The position numbers and the translations under genes are program-made. Under the pieces are notes generated by a model. It worked only from the letters and a program-made list of their open reading frames with translations. It did no database searches and had not been told where the DNA came from. Below are positions 1 through 5,806 of a DNA stretch of 5,806 nt, piece after piece. The DNA is from Candidatus Galligastranaerophilus intestinigallinarum (GTDB taxonomy: Bacteria; Cyanobacteriota; Vampirovibrionia; Gastranaerophilales; Gastranaerophilaceae). The stretch is from positions 1-5,806 of the forward strand of contig DVKW01000216.1 in NCBI GenBank assembly GCA_018715855.1, given 5' to 3'. The first letter of the stretch is position 1. Each line of letters opens with the position of its first letter.

Positions 1-657
1 GGGGCGAACTTGAATTTTTGTGAGCATAGATGCTTCTTCTTTATTTAAAATTAAAATATCGCAAGAATTAATAATGTTGCCAAAATATTTTTCGCCCTTT
101 TTTATTGCCGTTGTGCCTGCATTAATAGCAAGTTTAATTTTATTTTCTTTTGCAAATTCCGCAATTTTATCCATTAATTTATTTGATTCACCCGCAAGCG
201 GCGCCAAATAAATCCATCTTGTATTTTTTAATTTTTCAAAATCGATATCGGTTTCTAAAATACGAGCGTTTTCGCCTCTGTGTGCAAGAACGGTTCTATC
301 ACCCTGAAAGCTGACCAATACAATTGAAAAGCCTGTCAGGCCGACATTTGAATGAATAATATTTGATGTATCAATTTTATGAGATTTTATTTTATCTTCT
401 ATAACAGGTGCTGTTTCATCGCAACCAAGTTTCACAACAAGAGATGTTTTTAGCCCTAAGTTTTGAAAGTTTATTGCAGTATTTACGGCACCCCCGCCAA
501 AATTCCTTGAAAAATCAGTTATTTCGATTTTAGAACCATAAGGAAATGACATAAAATTGCTGCATTTATTTGTAGATGAAACGGAAACTATATTGGCATC
601 ATCTGATTCTATAAAAACATCTAAAGTGGCAGAGCCGATTGTTATAACATCAAACAT
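1..657 (-). CDS. PfkB/ribokinase-family carbohydrate kinase, N-terminal part (runs off left edge)
   Basis: Reading the minus strand from the ATG at 657 gives 219 uninterrupted codons to the window edge, so the C-terminal third is missing. The start MFDVITIGSATLDVF is the typical first strand of PfkB-family sugar and nucleoside kinases. Residues 54-61 (GGGAVNTA) match the family's N-terminal glycine-rich signature, and residues 205-209 (NKEEA) match the N-x-x-E motif that helps place Mg-ATP. The catalytic D-T-x-G-A-G-D motif would lie off the window. The family transfers phosphate from ATP (sometimes ADP) to a sugar or nucleoside in the cytoplasm; the substrate cannot be read here. The start is supported by AAAAGG at 667-672, nine bases upstream, and by conservation of the first strand. 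The gene diverges from recF across 63 bp. Family assignment is sure; specificity is unknown. Confidence 0.92.
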   Translation of the reverse strand, partial: MFDVITIGSATLDVFIESDDANIVSVSSTNKCSNFMSFPYGSKIEITDFSRNFGGGAVNTAINFQNLGLKTSLVVKLGCDETAPVIEDKIKSHKIDTSNIIHSNVGLTGFSIVLVSFQGDRTVLAHRGENARILETDIDFEKLKNTRWIYLAPLAGESNKLMDKIAEFAKENKIKLAINAGTTAIKKGEKYFGNIINSCDILILNKEEASMLTKIQVRP

Positions 658-687
658 AAAGATTTACCTTTTAATGTATCAAATTTT

Positions 688-693
688 ATTATA
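688..693 (-). promoter_or_regulatory. Candidate -10 box for the sugar kinase gene
   Basis: Read on the minus strand this is TATAAT, a perfect sigma-70-type -10 hexamer, about 30 bases upstream of the kinase ATG. It overlaps the plus-strand hexamer at 690-695 because both sit in a 10-bp perfect palindrome, TATTATAATA (687-696). I see no convincing -35 box at 16-18 bp spacing, and TATAAT can occur by chance in DNA this AT-rich. Confidence 0.4.
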
Positions 694-695
694 AT
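690..695 (+). promoter_or_regulatory. Candidate -10 box for recF
   Basis: TATAAT on the plus strand lies 25 bases upstream of the recF ATG, a sensible distance for a short leader. No clear TTGACA-like -35 element is visible at 16-18 bp; the best upstream sequence (TTTACC at 663-668) is spaced too far at 21 bp. The hexamer overlaps the kinase's candidate -10 on the other strand, so the two promoters would compete for polymerase if both are real. Confidence 0.4.
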
Positions 696-720
696 ATAAA
701 CTAAACAAACGGGGATAATT

Positions 721-1815
721 ATGTTTTTAAAAAATATAAATTTGAAAAATTTCAGGAATTATTCTTTTCTTGAGTTTGAATTTAAGAAAAATAAAACCCT
801 GTTTACAGGCAAAAACGCCCAAGGAAAAACAAACCTGTTAGAAGCAGTTTATTACCTGTCATCATTAGATTCCACAAGAATCAGAAAAGATTTGGAATTA
901 ATTAAATTTAATGAAACCATGACAAATATAAAAGGTACGGTAAATAAGGGCGATATTGATATAGACTTGGAAGTTTTAATTAACCCCCCAAAAAATAAAA
1001 TTATTAAAGTGAACGGCATTAAAAAAAACAAACATAAAGATTTTATAAGGGTTTTATCTGTTGTAAGCTTTAGCTCTCAAGATTTATCGCTTTTAAGAGG
1101 AGAACCTTCGGATAGAAGAAAATGGCTTGATTTAGCCATATCTCAAGTTTACCCGCAATATTTCGATAAGCTTGCAAAATTCAACAAAATAAGGTTGCAA
1201 AAAGCAAACTACCTTTCAAATTTCAACATTTCAAAAGAAATGCTGGATGTTTTTAACGAACAATTTGCAATTGCAAATTCAAACATTGTTTATTTAAGAA
1301 TGAAATATTTGAATGAAATTAAAGAAATAGCAAAAGAAAAGCACAAAACCATTTCAGAAAGCGAAATATTAAACATTAAATATGAATCTGAAACAATAAA
1401 AGAATTAACCCCGATTAATGAAATGACGGAAATTTTTAAAAAAGCCCTATATGAAAACAAAGAAAAAGAAATGCAAAGGGGAACTTGCCTTGTTGGCGCC
1501 CATAGAGATGACATTTGTTTTGAAATAAACAACAATGATGCAAGAAAATTTGCTTCTCAAGGCCAGCAAAGAACGCTTATTTTGGCACTAAAACTTGCGG
1601 AATTAGACGTTATTTCAAATAAAACAGGCGACAACCCGCTTCTTTTATTGGATGATGTTTTAGCAGAATTAGACGACAAAAGGCAAAATTACCTTTTAAG
1701 GGCAATTAAAGAAGATATTCAAACAATTATAACAAGTGTTGATACTTTCTTTTTTGATGAAGAATTTTTAAAAGATGTTGATATTGTGAATATTAAAAAC
1801 GGTGAAATAATTTAA
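721..1815 (+). CDS. recF: DNA replication and repair protein RecF
   Basis: RecF is an SMC-like ABC ATPase that binds gapped DNA and, with RecO and RecR, helps load RecA at stalled or gapped forks. The 364 residues match the usual family length. The N-terminus (MFLKNINLKNFRNYSFLEFEF) is typical. Walker A is GKNAQGKT at residues 30-37 with K36 and T37, in the NAQGKTN form common in the family. Residues 257-264 (LVGAHRDD) match the conserved G-P-H-R-D-D segment, with alanine for proline. The ABC signature is SQGQQRT at 279-285. Walker B and the D-loop are PLLLLDDVLAELD at 306-318, with D311 and D312. The middle (SSQDLSLLRG at 118-127) resembles cyanobacterial RecF. GGGG at 711-714, six bases before the ATG, is a modest ribosome binding site. 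The gene stands alone, without dnaN or gyrB beside it, and ends in a strong terminator. No defect is seen. Confidence 0.97.
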   Translation: MFLKNINLKNFRNYSFLEFEFKKNKTLFTGKNAQGKTNLLEAVYYLSSLDSTRIRKDLELIKFNETMTNIKGTVNKGDIDIDLEVLINPPKNKIIKVNGIKKNKHKDFIRVLSVVSFSSQDLSLLRGEPSDRRKWLDLAISQVYPQYFDKLAKFNKIRLQKANYLSNFNISKEMLDVFNEQFAIANSNIVYLRMKYLNEIKEIAKEKHKTISESEILNIKYESETIKELTPINEMTEIFKKALYENKEKEMQRGTCLVGAHRDDICFEINNNDARKFASQGQQRTLILALKLAELDVISNKTGDNPLLLLDDVLAELDDKRQNYLLRAIKEDIQTIITSVDTFFFDEEFLKDVDIVNIKNGEII

Positions 1816-1855
1816 AACCCCCTTTCTTTTTATAAAAGGGGGTTTTAAAATTTTT
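1811..1855 (+). terminator. Strong rho-independent terminator after recF, probably bidirectional
   Basis: A perfect 15-bp inverted repeat pairs 1811-1825 with 1835-1849 around a 9-base loop (1826-1834). The core is AAAACCCCC paired with GGGGGTTTT, followed by A and TTTTT at 1850-1855. The left arm overlaps the recF stop codon (1813-1815). The minus-strand gene converging from the right ends at 1880, 31 bases beyond the hairpin. Read on that strand, the stem again ends in GGGGGTTTT, followed by AAATTATTT, so the hairpin can plausibly end both transcripts. Confidence 0.93.
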
Positions 1856-1879
1856 ATGACTGCCTGTTTTTTATTTATA

Positions 1880-4282
1880 TTATTCGCCTTCTTGTTTTTT
1901 CTTTTCTTCTTCAGTAGCTTTTTGATCTGCTTCTTGTTTACCTTTTGTATCGTTGATGTGTTCATCCCAGTAATTATCAACTGCTTCTTCTGCAGCGTCA
2001 GAAGCTTTAAAGCTATCGTTAATATTTCTTTCGGCAGCTTTTCTTGCAGCATCCCTGATACCTGTTAAGTATGCAAGGCCTGTAATTTCGTGGATGTCAT
2101 CTGCATCAATAACAACGTCGCCATATTCATAATCATCGGTTGGTTTGTTTTGTTCTTGAATTTCTTCCAATCTGTCTTTAACATTTTCAATAACTTCAGA
2201 TTTAGGAGCATTTGCATATGCTTCTTCAACATCTTCATCGGTTGCATGGATTAATGCTTGGCCTGCGTTGTCATCTTTTGCAATTTGACCATAGAAGGTT
2301 TCAAGGTTATCTGCAGTATTTAAGGTTTCTTTACCTGTTATTTCTTTACCGCCTTTATTTACGGTGAAGGTGTTAATAACGCTTGAACCGTTGATATCGT
2401 CATAGCTTTCTTGGAAGTTATCGCCCCTTGTTGAATCTGCGATATCATCACCTTGGCCTGTACCCATCATGCCGCTGACATCAATTGATGTAATGCCTGC
2501 ATCACGTGCGCTTGAGTATGAAACTTTGAAGTCAACAGAGTTTGTATAGCTTGGGCCGTTTTTGTAAGCATCAACGTCTGCTTTAGAACCAACGGATTCA
2601 TCTTGATTATTTGCCATAAGCATTAAGTTATCAAGAGCTTTGTTGCCGTCTGCATCAACGTCGCTGTCATTAATTACACCATCGCCGTTGTAGTCGTATG
2701 CAAGAAGTTCTTCAGCACCTCTTTCAGAACCCAACAGGTCATTTTGTTTGCCGTTTGAGTAATCAAATGAGCCGTCTTCCATTTTTTCTGCATTTAAGAA
2801 GGTGTATGTTGTGTTACCGTCTTGGAAAGTCATCGGGTCAAATCTGTCAACTTCACCGGAGGTTGAATCATCACCTTCAGTTGCAGCAGAGCCGCCAACA
2901 TTCCAATAATTTAGAATTTGTTCACCAATTGTTTTATACAATGTTCCGCTTGCTTCGTTATCGGCAACTTTTGAATAAGTTCTTGTGCCGTTTTGGTCGC
3001 TCAAGTCATATTGAACACCGGCATCAGGGAATAATTGAGTGAAGGTGTACATTGCTTCTTTAAATGTAAAGCCTGCTTCATACATTTGAGTTAAAATACC
3101 GTCTTGTTCAACTGCTTTTTTCATTTCAGCCATTTGTGTTTGGTTAACTGAATCTGCAGTTACATTCTTTTGTGATTTTGTAATCAATTCAGACAAAGCA
3201 ACATAAGCAGGTTCTTTAACCCAAGCGTCTGATGAGTGGCCGTATGGAATTTTCCAATTGTTGCCGCTTTTGGTAATGCCGACATCCCAATTAGATGAAA
3301 CAAAGGTCATAATTTCATCAACATTCATGCCTGAACCTTGAAGGTCTTCAATCATGCCATTTGCAACAAGGTTTCTTAGGTTCATTAATTCAGGGTTTTG
3401 TTGTGCCGAATATTTATCGCCCGATTTATAATCACCTTGTTTTTGGCCAAGCCATTCGGTTTTTGCAGCTTCCATATTTTCAACATTTGCACCTGTATTT
3501 TGTGCTGCAGCCAAATCGCCTTCTGCGGTATATCTTGATTGATATTGAGATAATAAGGAGTTTGCAACTTCGGCTTTTGCGCCTGAGAAAATAGGAACAT
3601 CCGTATTTGTATCTATATTTTTATAAGCATCTTCAATTGTGCTTTGTTCCATAATGTTTTTGGTTCTTGTAAGAAGGCTGATTGTAGCATTTACGTTTTG
3701 CAATTGTGCTTCTAAACCTGAAACTTTGTCTAAAGCGCCTTCAATTTCTTCTGCAATTGAATTAATTCCGGCTTTGTTTGCATCGTAAATTTCATATAAT
3801 CTTTGAATTTCAGCCTGATTTGCTTGCAAGCCGCCCAAACGTTTTTGGAAAGCTTGGTTGAAGCATTCTGCAAAGGTTGATTCGCCATCGCTTCTTTTAT
3901 AGCTTAAAATAGCATCTTTTGATGCCATTCTGGCTGCTTCAGCAGTTTGGTCTTGGAAATCACCTGTAGCATCAGTTAATTTTGCAGCAGAATCAGCAAG
4001 AGCATCGCTTTTTTTGTTAACGTCTTCGTTGCTTTCTTCAATGTCTGCTAAAATCTTTTGTGCTTCTTCTTCCAAATCAGCAATCTTGCTTTGAAGTGTT
4101 GCGATTTGTTTGTCTAATTTTTTTGCACCTTCTTCACCTTCATTGTAGGTTTGCATGTCGGTAAACAAAGTTTCAATTTGGTCTTTTACCTTTGCTGCAC
4201 TTGTTTCACTGGCACCTGACATATTAAGCTTGTTAATGTTTTCAAGCAAGGTGTCCACATTTTGTTTGTTAATGGCAGTCAT
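1880..4282 (-). CDS. Large acidic coiled-coil protein with EF-hand-like calcium loop; family not recognised
   Basis: This complete 800-residue gene belongs to no family I can name. It has no signal peptide and no hydrophobic stretch long enough to cross a membrane. Two heptad regions show clean a/d spacing: L56-I60-L63-I67-L70-A74-I77-I81 and I173-I176-I180-A183-V187-L190-L194-V197-I201-L204. Residues about 302-336 and 387-423 look like a diverged repeat of one helical module. Residues 530-541 (DYNGDGVINDSD) fit the EF-hand/dockerin calcium loop at every key position, and 629-637 (DINGSSVIN) is a decayed copy. The tail (779-800) is rich in Lys, Glu and Gln. C140 is the only cysteine. The start has AAAGGA at 4289-4294, six bases upstream, and a consensus -10 box before that, so good expression is likely. 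Its DNA is richer in GC than the neighbouring membrane gene. An abundant structural or exported scaffold is a guess; a type III-like secreted protein or a phage-derived structural protein are alternatives with no direct support. Confidence 0.9.
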   Translation of the reverse strand: MTAINKQNVDTLLENINKLNMSGASETSAAKVKDQIETLFTDMQTYNEGEEGAKKLDKQIATLQSKIADLEEEAQKILADIEESNEDVNKKSDALADSAAKLTDATGDFQDQTAEAARMASKDAILSYKRSDGESTFAECFNQAFQKRLGGLQANQAEIQRLYEIYDANKAGINSIAEEIEGALDKVSGLEAQLQNVNATISLLTRTKNIMEQSTIEDAYKNIDTNTDVPIFSGAKAEVANSLLSQYQSRYTAEGDLAAAQNTGANVENMEAAKTEWLGQKQGDYKSGDKYSAQQNPELMNLRNLVANGMIEDLQGSGMNVDEIMTFVSSNWDVGITKSGNNWKIPYGHSSDAWVKEPAYVALSELITKSQKNVTADSVNQTQMAEMKKAVEQDGILTQMYEAGFTFKEAMYTFTQLFPDAGVQYDLSDQNGTRTYSKVADNEASGTLYKTIGEQILNYWNVGGSAATEGDDSTSGEVDRFDPMTFQDGNTTYTFLNAEKMEDGSFDYSNGKQNDLLGSERGAEELLAYDYNGDGVINDSDVDADGNKALDNLMLMANNQDESVGSKADVDAYKNGPSYTNSVDFKVSYSSARDAGITSIDVSGMMGTGQGDDIADSTRGDNFQESYDDINGSSVINTFTVNKGGKEITGKETLNTADNLETFYGQIAKDDNAGQALIHATDEDVEEAYANAPKSEVIENVKDRLEEIQEQNKPTDDYEYGDVVIDADDIHEITGLAYLTGIRDAARKAAERNINDSFKASDAAEEAVDNYWDEHINDTKGKQEADQKATEEEKKKQEGE

Positions 4283-4308
4283 ACTTTTTCCTTTCCGCTG
4301 TTAAGCTT

Positions 4309-4314
4309 ATTATA
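4309..4314 (-). promoter_or_regulatory. Candidate -10 box for the 800-residue protein gene
   Basis: Minus-strand TATAAT lies 26 bases upstream of the ATG at 4282 and just before a strong ribosome binding site (AAAGGA, 4289-4294). The sequence 16-18 bp further upstream is only T-rich (GTTTTA at 4332-4337) and is a poor -35 match. Position and consensus make it the best promoter candidate in the 118-bp gap and suggest the big gene is transcribed at least partly on its own. Confidence 0.5.
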
Positions 4315-4354
4315 TGTACTTAAATTCGTCATAAAACGGTAAAAACTTTAATTA

Positions 4355-4379
4355 AATAAATGTAAAATTAACATTTATT
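4355..4379. repeat. AT-rich inverted repeat, 9-bp arms
   Basis: AATAAATGT (4355-4363) and ACATTTATT (4371-4379) are perfect reverse complements around a 7-base loop. The repeat lies after the stop of the small acidic gene and upstream of the promoter of the 800-residue gene. It could be a weak terminator or a protein-binding operator. With only one G:C pair per arm it would be an unstable RNA hairpin, and chance is possible in such AT-rich DNA. Confidence 0.4.
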
Positions 4380-4382
4380 AAC

Positions 4383-4398
4383 AAAAGTTTAAACTTTT
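4383..4398. repeat. 16-bp perfect palindrome next to a T run
   Basis: AAAAGTTTAAACTTTT is its own reverse complement, with no spacer. It begins two bases beyond the stop codon of the small acidic gene and continues into a T run (4395-4402) on the plus strand. The lack of a loop and the low GC argue against an efficient terminator. Together with the inverted repeat at 4355-4379 it makes a symmetrical tract that could be regulatory. Confidence 0.4.
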
Positions 4399-4400
4399 TT

Positions 4401-4598
4401 TTAATCTTTTGAAGATTCTTTGTATAAAGACAGAAAATCATCCATGTTATCAAAGGCTCTGCTTACTGCATCTGCTGCATCATCCGACCAAGAATCGTCA
4501 AAACAATTTAGGTTCTTTTCCTCATGCGGCATTTCATTTTCCTTTTGAATTGCTATATTTTGGGGAGAGCGGTTGTTGAAATTAACAAAATTGTCCAC
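4401..4598 (-). CDS. Small acidic protein of unknown function (65 or 43 residues)
   Basis: From the GTG at 4598 the frame gives 65 residues with 15 Asp/Glu against 6 Lys/Arg. The C-terminal half (about 39-61, DDAADAVSRAFDNMDDFLSL) looks like one amphipathic helix; there is no signal peptide or membrane segment. Two starts are credible. The GTG has an excellent AAAGGAG (4610-4616), although 11 bases away. An internal ATG at 4530-4532 has AAAGGA (4540-4545) at a better 7-base spacing and would give a 43-residue protein. Two well-placed binding sites in one frame are good evidence that it is translated. It lies between a membrane-protein gene and the large coiled-coil gene, all on one strand. 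A small partner or regulator of the large protein is possible but unproven. No family recognised. Confidence 0.6.
   Translation of the reverse strand: MDNFVNFNNRSPQNIAIQKENEMPHEEKNLNCFDDSWSDDAADAVSRAFDNMDDFLSLYKESSKD
4540..4545 (-). promoter_or_regulatory. Internal ribosome binding site for an alternative ATG start
   Basis: Minus-strand AAAGGA lies 7 bases before the ATG at 4530-4532, inside the small acidic gene and in its frame. The spacing is close to ideal, so the shorter 43-residue product may be the main or an additional one. Confidence 0.45.
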
Positions 4599-4609
4599 TT
4601 TTAAAAGTT

Positions 4610-4616
4610 CTCCTTT
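4610..4616 (-). promoter_or_regulatory. Ribosome binding site for the GTG start
   Basis: Minus-strand AAAGGAG is one of the closest matches to the anti-16S consensus in this window. It lies 11 bases from the GTG at 4596-4598, a slightly long spacing. The frame stays open upstream of the GTG, so the start choice depends on this site. Confidence 0.55.
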
Positions 4617-4697
4617 TATTTTCCTAAAAATAATATCGGAGTTTTTAATTTTATCTTTAGGTAATAAAAAAAGATATTCATAATTTGTTACAATGAC

Positions 4698-5806
4698 TTA
4701 ATATTTTTTGTAAATATAAAAAATTTTATCTTCATCATTTCCTGTTTTTTTCAAAAAATCATTTGCTTTATATAAAGCTTTTTTAAAAGGAATGAAGCCT
4801 GAATTAATAAGATATTTTTCATCAATCAAACAAACTTTGCCTGTATCTCTATTCATATATTTTGTAATTTTGCAATCATTTGTTTCATTGAAATCAATAA
4901 CCGTTGAAATTGATTGAATAAAACCATCCAAAACAATGTAATCATAGCTATTTAGGTTTGGTTTTTTATCAAAGGTTAAAAAGTCAATTTTTAATTCATT
5001 TTTAAAATCAAGATATTTAATGGGATATCCCATAAAGCTTTCACTAACAATAAGGGCTACTTTGCTATTTTTTGGCAGGTTTTGAATTTCGTTTTTTAAA
5101 AAGATATGGCTTTTACTTATAGAATATGCTTTCAAATTAACATCTCTAATATTATTCATAAGATAAGCTAAATTCGGATTCTTTAAAAATTCACTGTATA
5201 TAGCAACAAAAGGCCTTTGCACCATAAATAAAGGAACAAATAAAAGATATAAAAAAGCAATTATGGTAACAAAATTTTTATAATGATTTTTTTTATAAAA
5301 AATTGAAAAAATTGGAATTAAAAATGTTAAAAAGGTGATAAAAAACCTTATTGTTGTTGGAAAATAAACAATTGCAAAAGAAAGAAGAACAGTTTGAAAA
5401 ACAAAAACTATTACAAAAGGCCTTAATTTTTTATTAAATAAAGCAACAATTGAAGATGGCAAGACATATAAAAAGCTTAAAACCCCTAACCCCATAGTGT
5501 GTTCAAAAAGTGCTGCATTTAATTTTGGAATTTCACCGTTTGAATTAAATAAGGGGTTTATATTCAATAAATTAAAAACAAAATGCACTAAATTATCATA
5601 AATGGGCGAGAATAAATAAAATATAACAACTCCAGAAAAATCAAAAATGGAAAAAATGTATCTGATTAAATTTGAAACGCCGCCCATAATAAACGTTTGA
5701 AAGCTGTTAAAATAAAGCGAGTGTTCATTTATAGCAGTTTTAGCACCTAATGGCGAAGAATAATTTATTAAATTTAAAATGTAGTTGTAGCTTGAAAAAA
5801 TAGAAA
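4698..5806 (-). CDS. Multi-pass membrane protein, C-terminal part (runs off right edge); possible GT-C-type glycosyltransferase
   Basis: The frame is open to the right edge, giving 368 visible residues plus a partial codon. The ATG at 5687 is internal: 39 more residues in frame precede it, including SSPLGAKTAINEHSLYFNS, so the true start lies outside the window. Hydrophobic segments fall at about visible residues 49-65, 106-124, 130-148, 152-170 and 177-195. They are followed by a soluble C-terminal domain of about 170 residues containing VALIVSES (249-256) and SYDYIVLDG (286-294). Many aromatic membrane helices followed by a soluble alpha/beta-like tail are seen in bacterial GT-C glycosyltransferases that use lipid-linked sugars. 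The catalytic acidic loop of such enzymes lies near the N-terminus and is not visible, so the function is a suggestion only. It has the lowest GC of the genes here. The stop is 99 bp before the small acidic gene. Confidence 0.85.
   Translation of the reverse strand, partial: SIFSSYNYILNLINYSSPLGAKTAINEHSLYFNSFQTFIMGGVSNLIRYIFSIFDFSGVVIFYLFSPIYDNLVHFVFNLLNINPLFNSNGEIPKLNAALFEHTMGLGVLSFLYVLPSSIVALFNKKLRPFVIVFVFQTVLLSFAIVYFPTTIRFFITFLTFLIPIFSIFYKKNHYKNFVTIIAFLYLLFVPLFMVQRPFVAIYSEFLKNPNLAYLMNNIRDVNLKAYSISKSHIFLKNEIQNLPKNSKVALIVSESFMGYPIKYLDFKNELKIDFLTFDKKPNLNSYDYIVLDGFIQSISTVIDFNETNDCKITKYMNRDTGKVCLIDEKYLINSGFIPFKKALYKANDFLKKTGNDEDKIFYIYKKY

Noticed and set aside
20..211. 63-codon frame on the plus strand at the left end
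   Set aside because: It lies antisense to the PfkB kinase frame, which carries recognisable family motifs through the same stretch.
2660..2695. True cellulosomal dockerin domain
   Set aside because: Dockerins need two loops in about 60-70 residues and normally sit on secreted enzymes. Here one loop is intact, the second copy is decayed and about 99 residues away, and no signal peptide or enzyme domain is present.
2698..3042. Open frame on the plus strand inside the 800-residue gene
   Set aside because: It is antisense to a well-supported gene, has no ribosome binding site of note, and its product (rich in His, Gln, Arg, Leu) is what the reverse complement of such codons gives. The same applies to plus-strand frames at 1856-2068 and 3361-3594.
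1880..4282. Type III secretion effector/translocator or phage tail protein
   Set aside because: Coiled coils and lack of a signal peptide are compatible with either, but no secretion, chaperone or phage gene is visible nearby and no family motif is seen; kept only as an alternative.
4371..4386. Short direct repeat TTAACA as a possible iteron or attachment site
   Set aside because: Only two very short AT-rich copies are present, with no integrase or replication gene nearby; best explained by base composition.
5685..5687. ATG as the start of the membrane-protein gene
   Set aside because: The frame remains open for 39 further codons to the window edge, with protein-like sequence, and there is no ribosome binding site just upstream of this ATG. 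The gene is partial, not 329 residues long.

Overview
The window is AT-rich bacterial chromosome with short gene gaps and Shine-Dalgarno-led genes. The best taxonomic clue is RecF. Its central segment (SSQDLSLLRG, then DRRKWLD and a Y-x-Q-Y-F stretch) reads like cyanobacterial-type RecF. Together with low GC and a long unrecognised acidic coiled-coil protein, this suggests an uncultured non-photosynthetic cyanobacterial relative (Melainabacteria/Gastranaerophilales). That placement is an inference of moderate to low confidence, and no marker in the window proves it.

Layout. Positions 1-657 (minus) hold the N-terminal 219 codons of a PfkB/ribokinase-family sugar kinase that runs off the left edge. 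A 63-bp divergent spacer (658-720) contains a perfect palindrome, TATTATAATA, which puts a consensus -10 hexamer on each strand. recF (721-1815, plus) follows as a complete 364-residue gene. It ends in a strong 15-bp-stem terminator (1811-1855) that lies between two convergent genes and probably serves both. On the minus strand, read right to left, come three genes. The first is the C-terminal part of a multi-pass membrane protein that runs off the right edge (4698-5806). The second is a very small acidic protein with two plausible starts (4401-4598). The third is a complete 800-residue acidic, coiled-coil, signal-less protein (1880-4282) with its own -10 box and a strong ribosome binding site.

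How the genes relate. The kinase and recF are housekeeping-type genes with no obvious functional link beyond shared promoter DNA. The three minus-strand genes are co-oriented but separated by about 100 bp each, so they may be separate transcripts. The 800-residue protein is the least explained and most interesting content. It has two heptad-repeat regions, a weakly duplicated helical module, one perfect EF-hand/dockerin-type calcium loop and a degenerate second copy about 99 residues later. Its DNA is clearly more GC-rich than the neighbouring membrane-protein gene. I recognise no named family for it. I saw no tRNA, rRNA, CRISPR array, insertion sequence or integrase, and no gene-free stretch longer than 300 bases.
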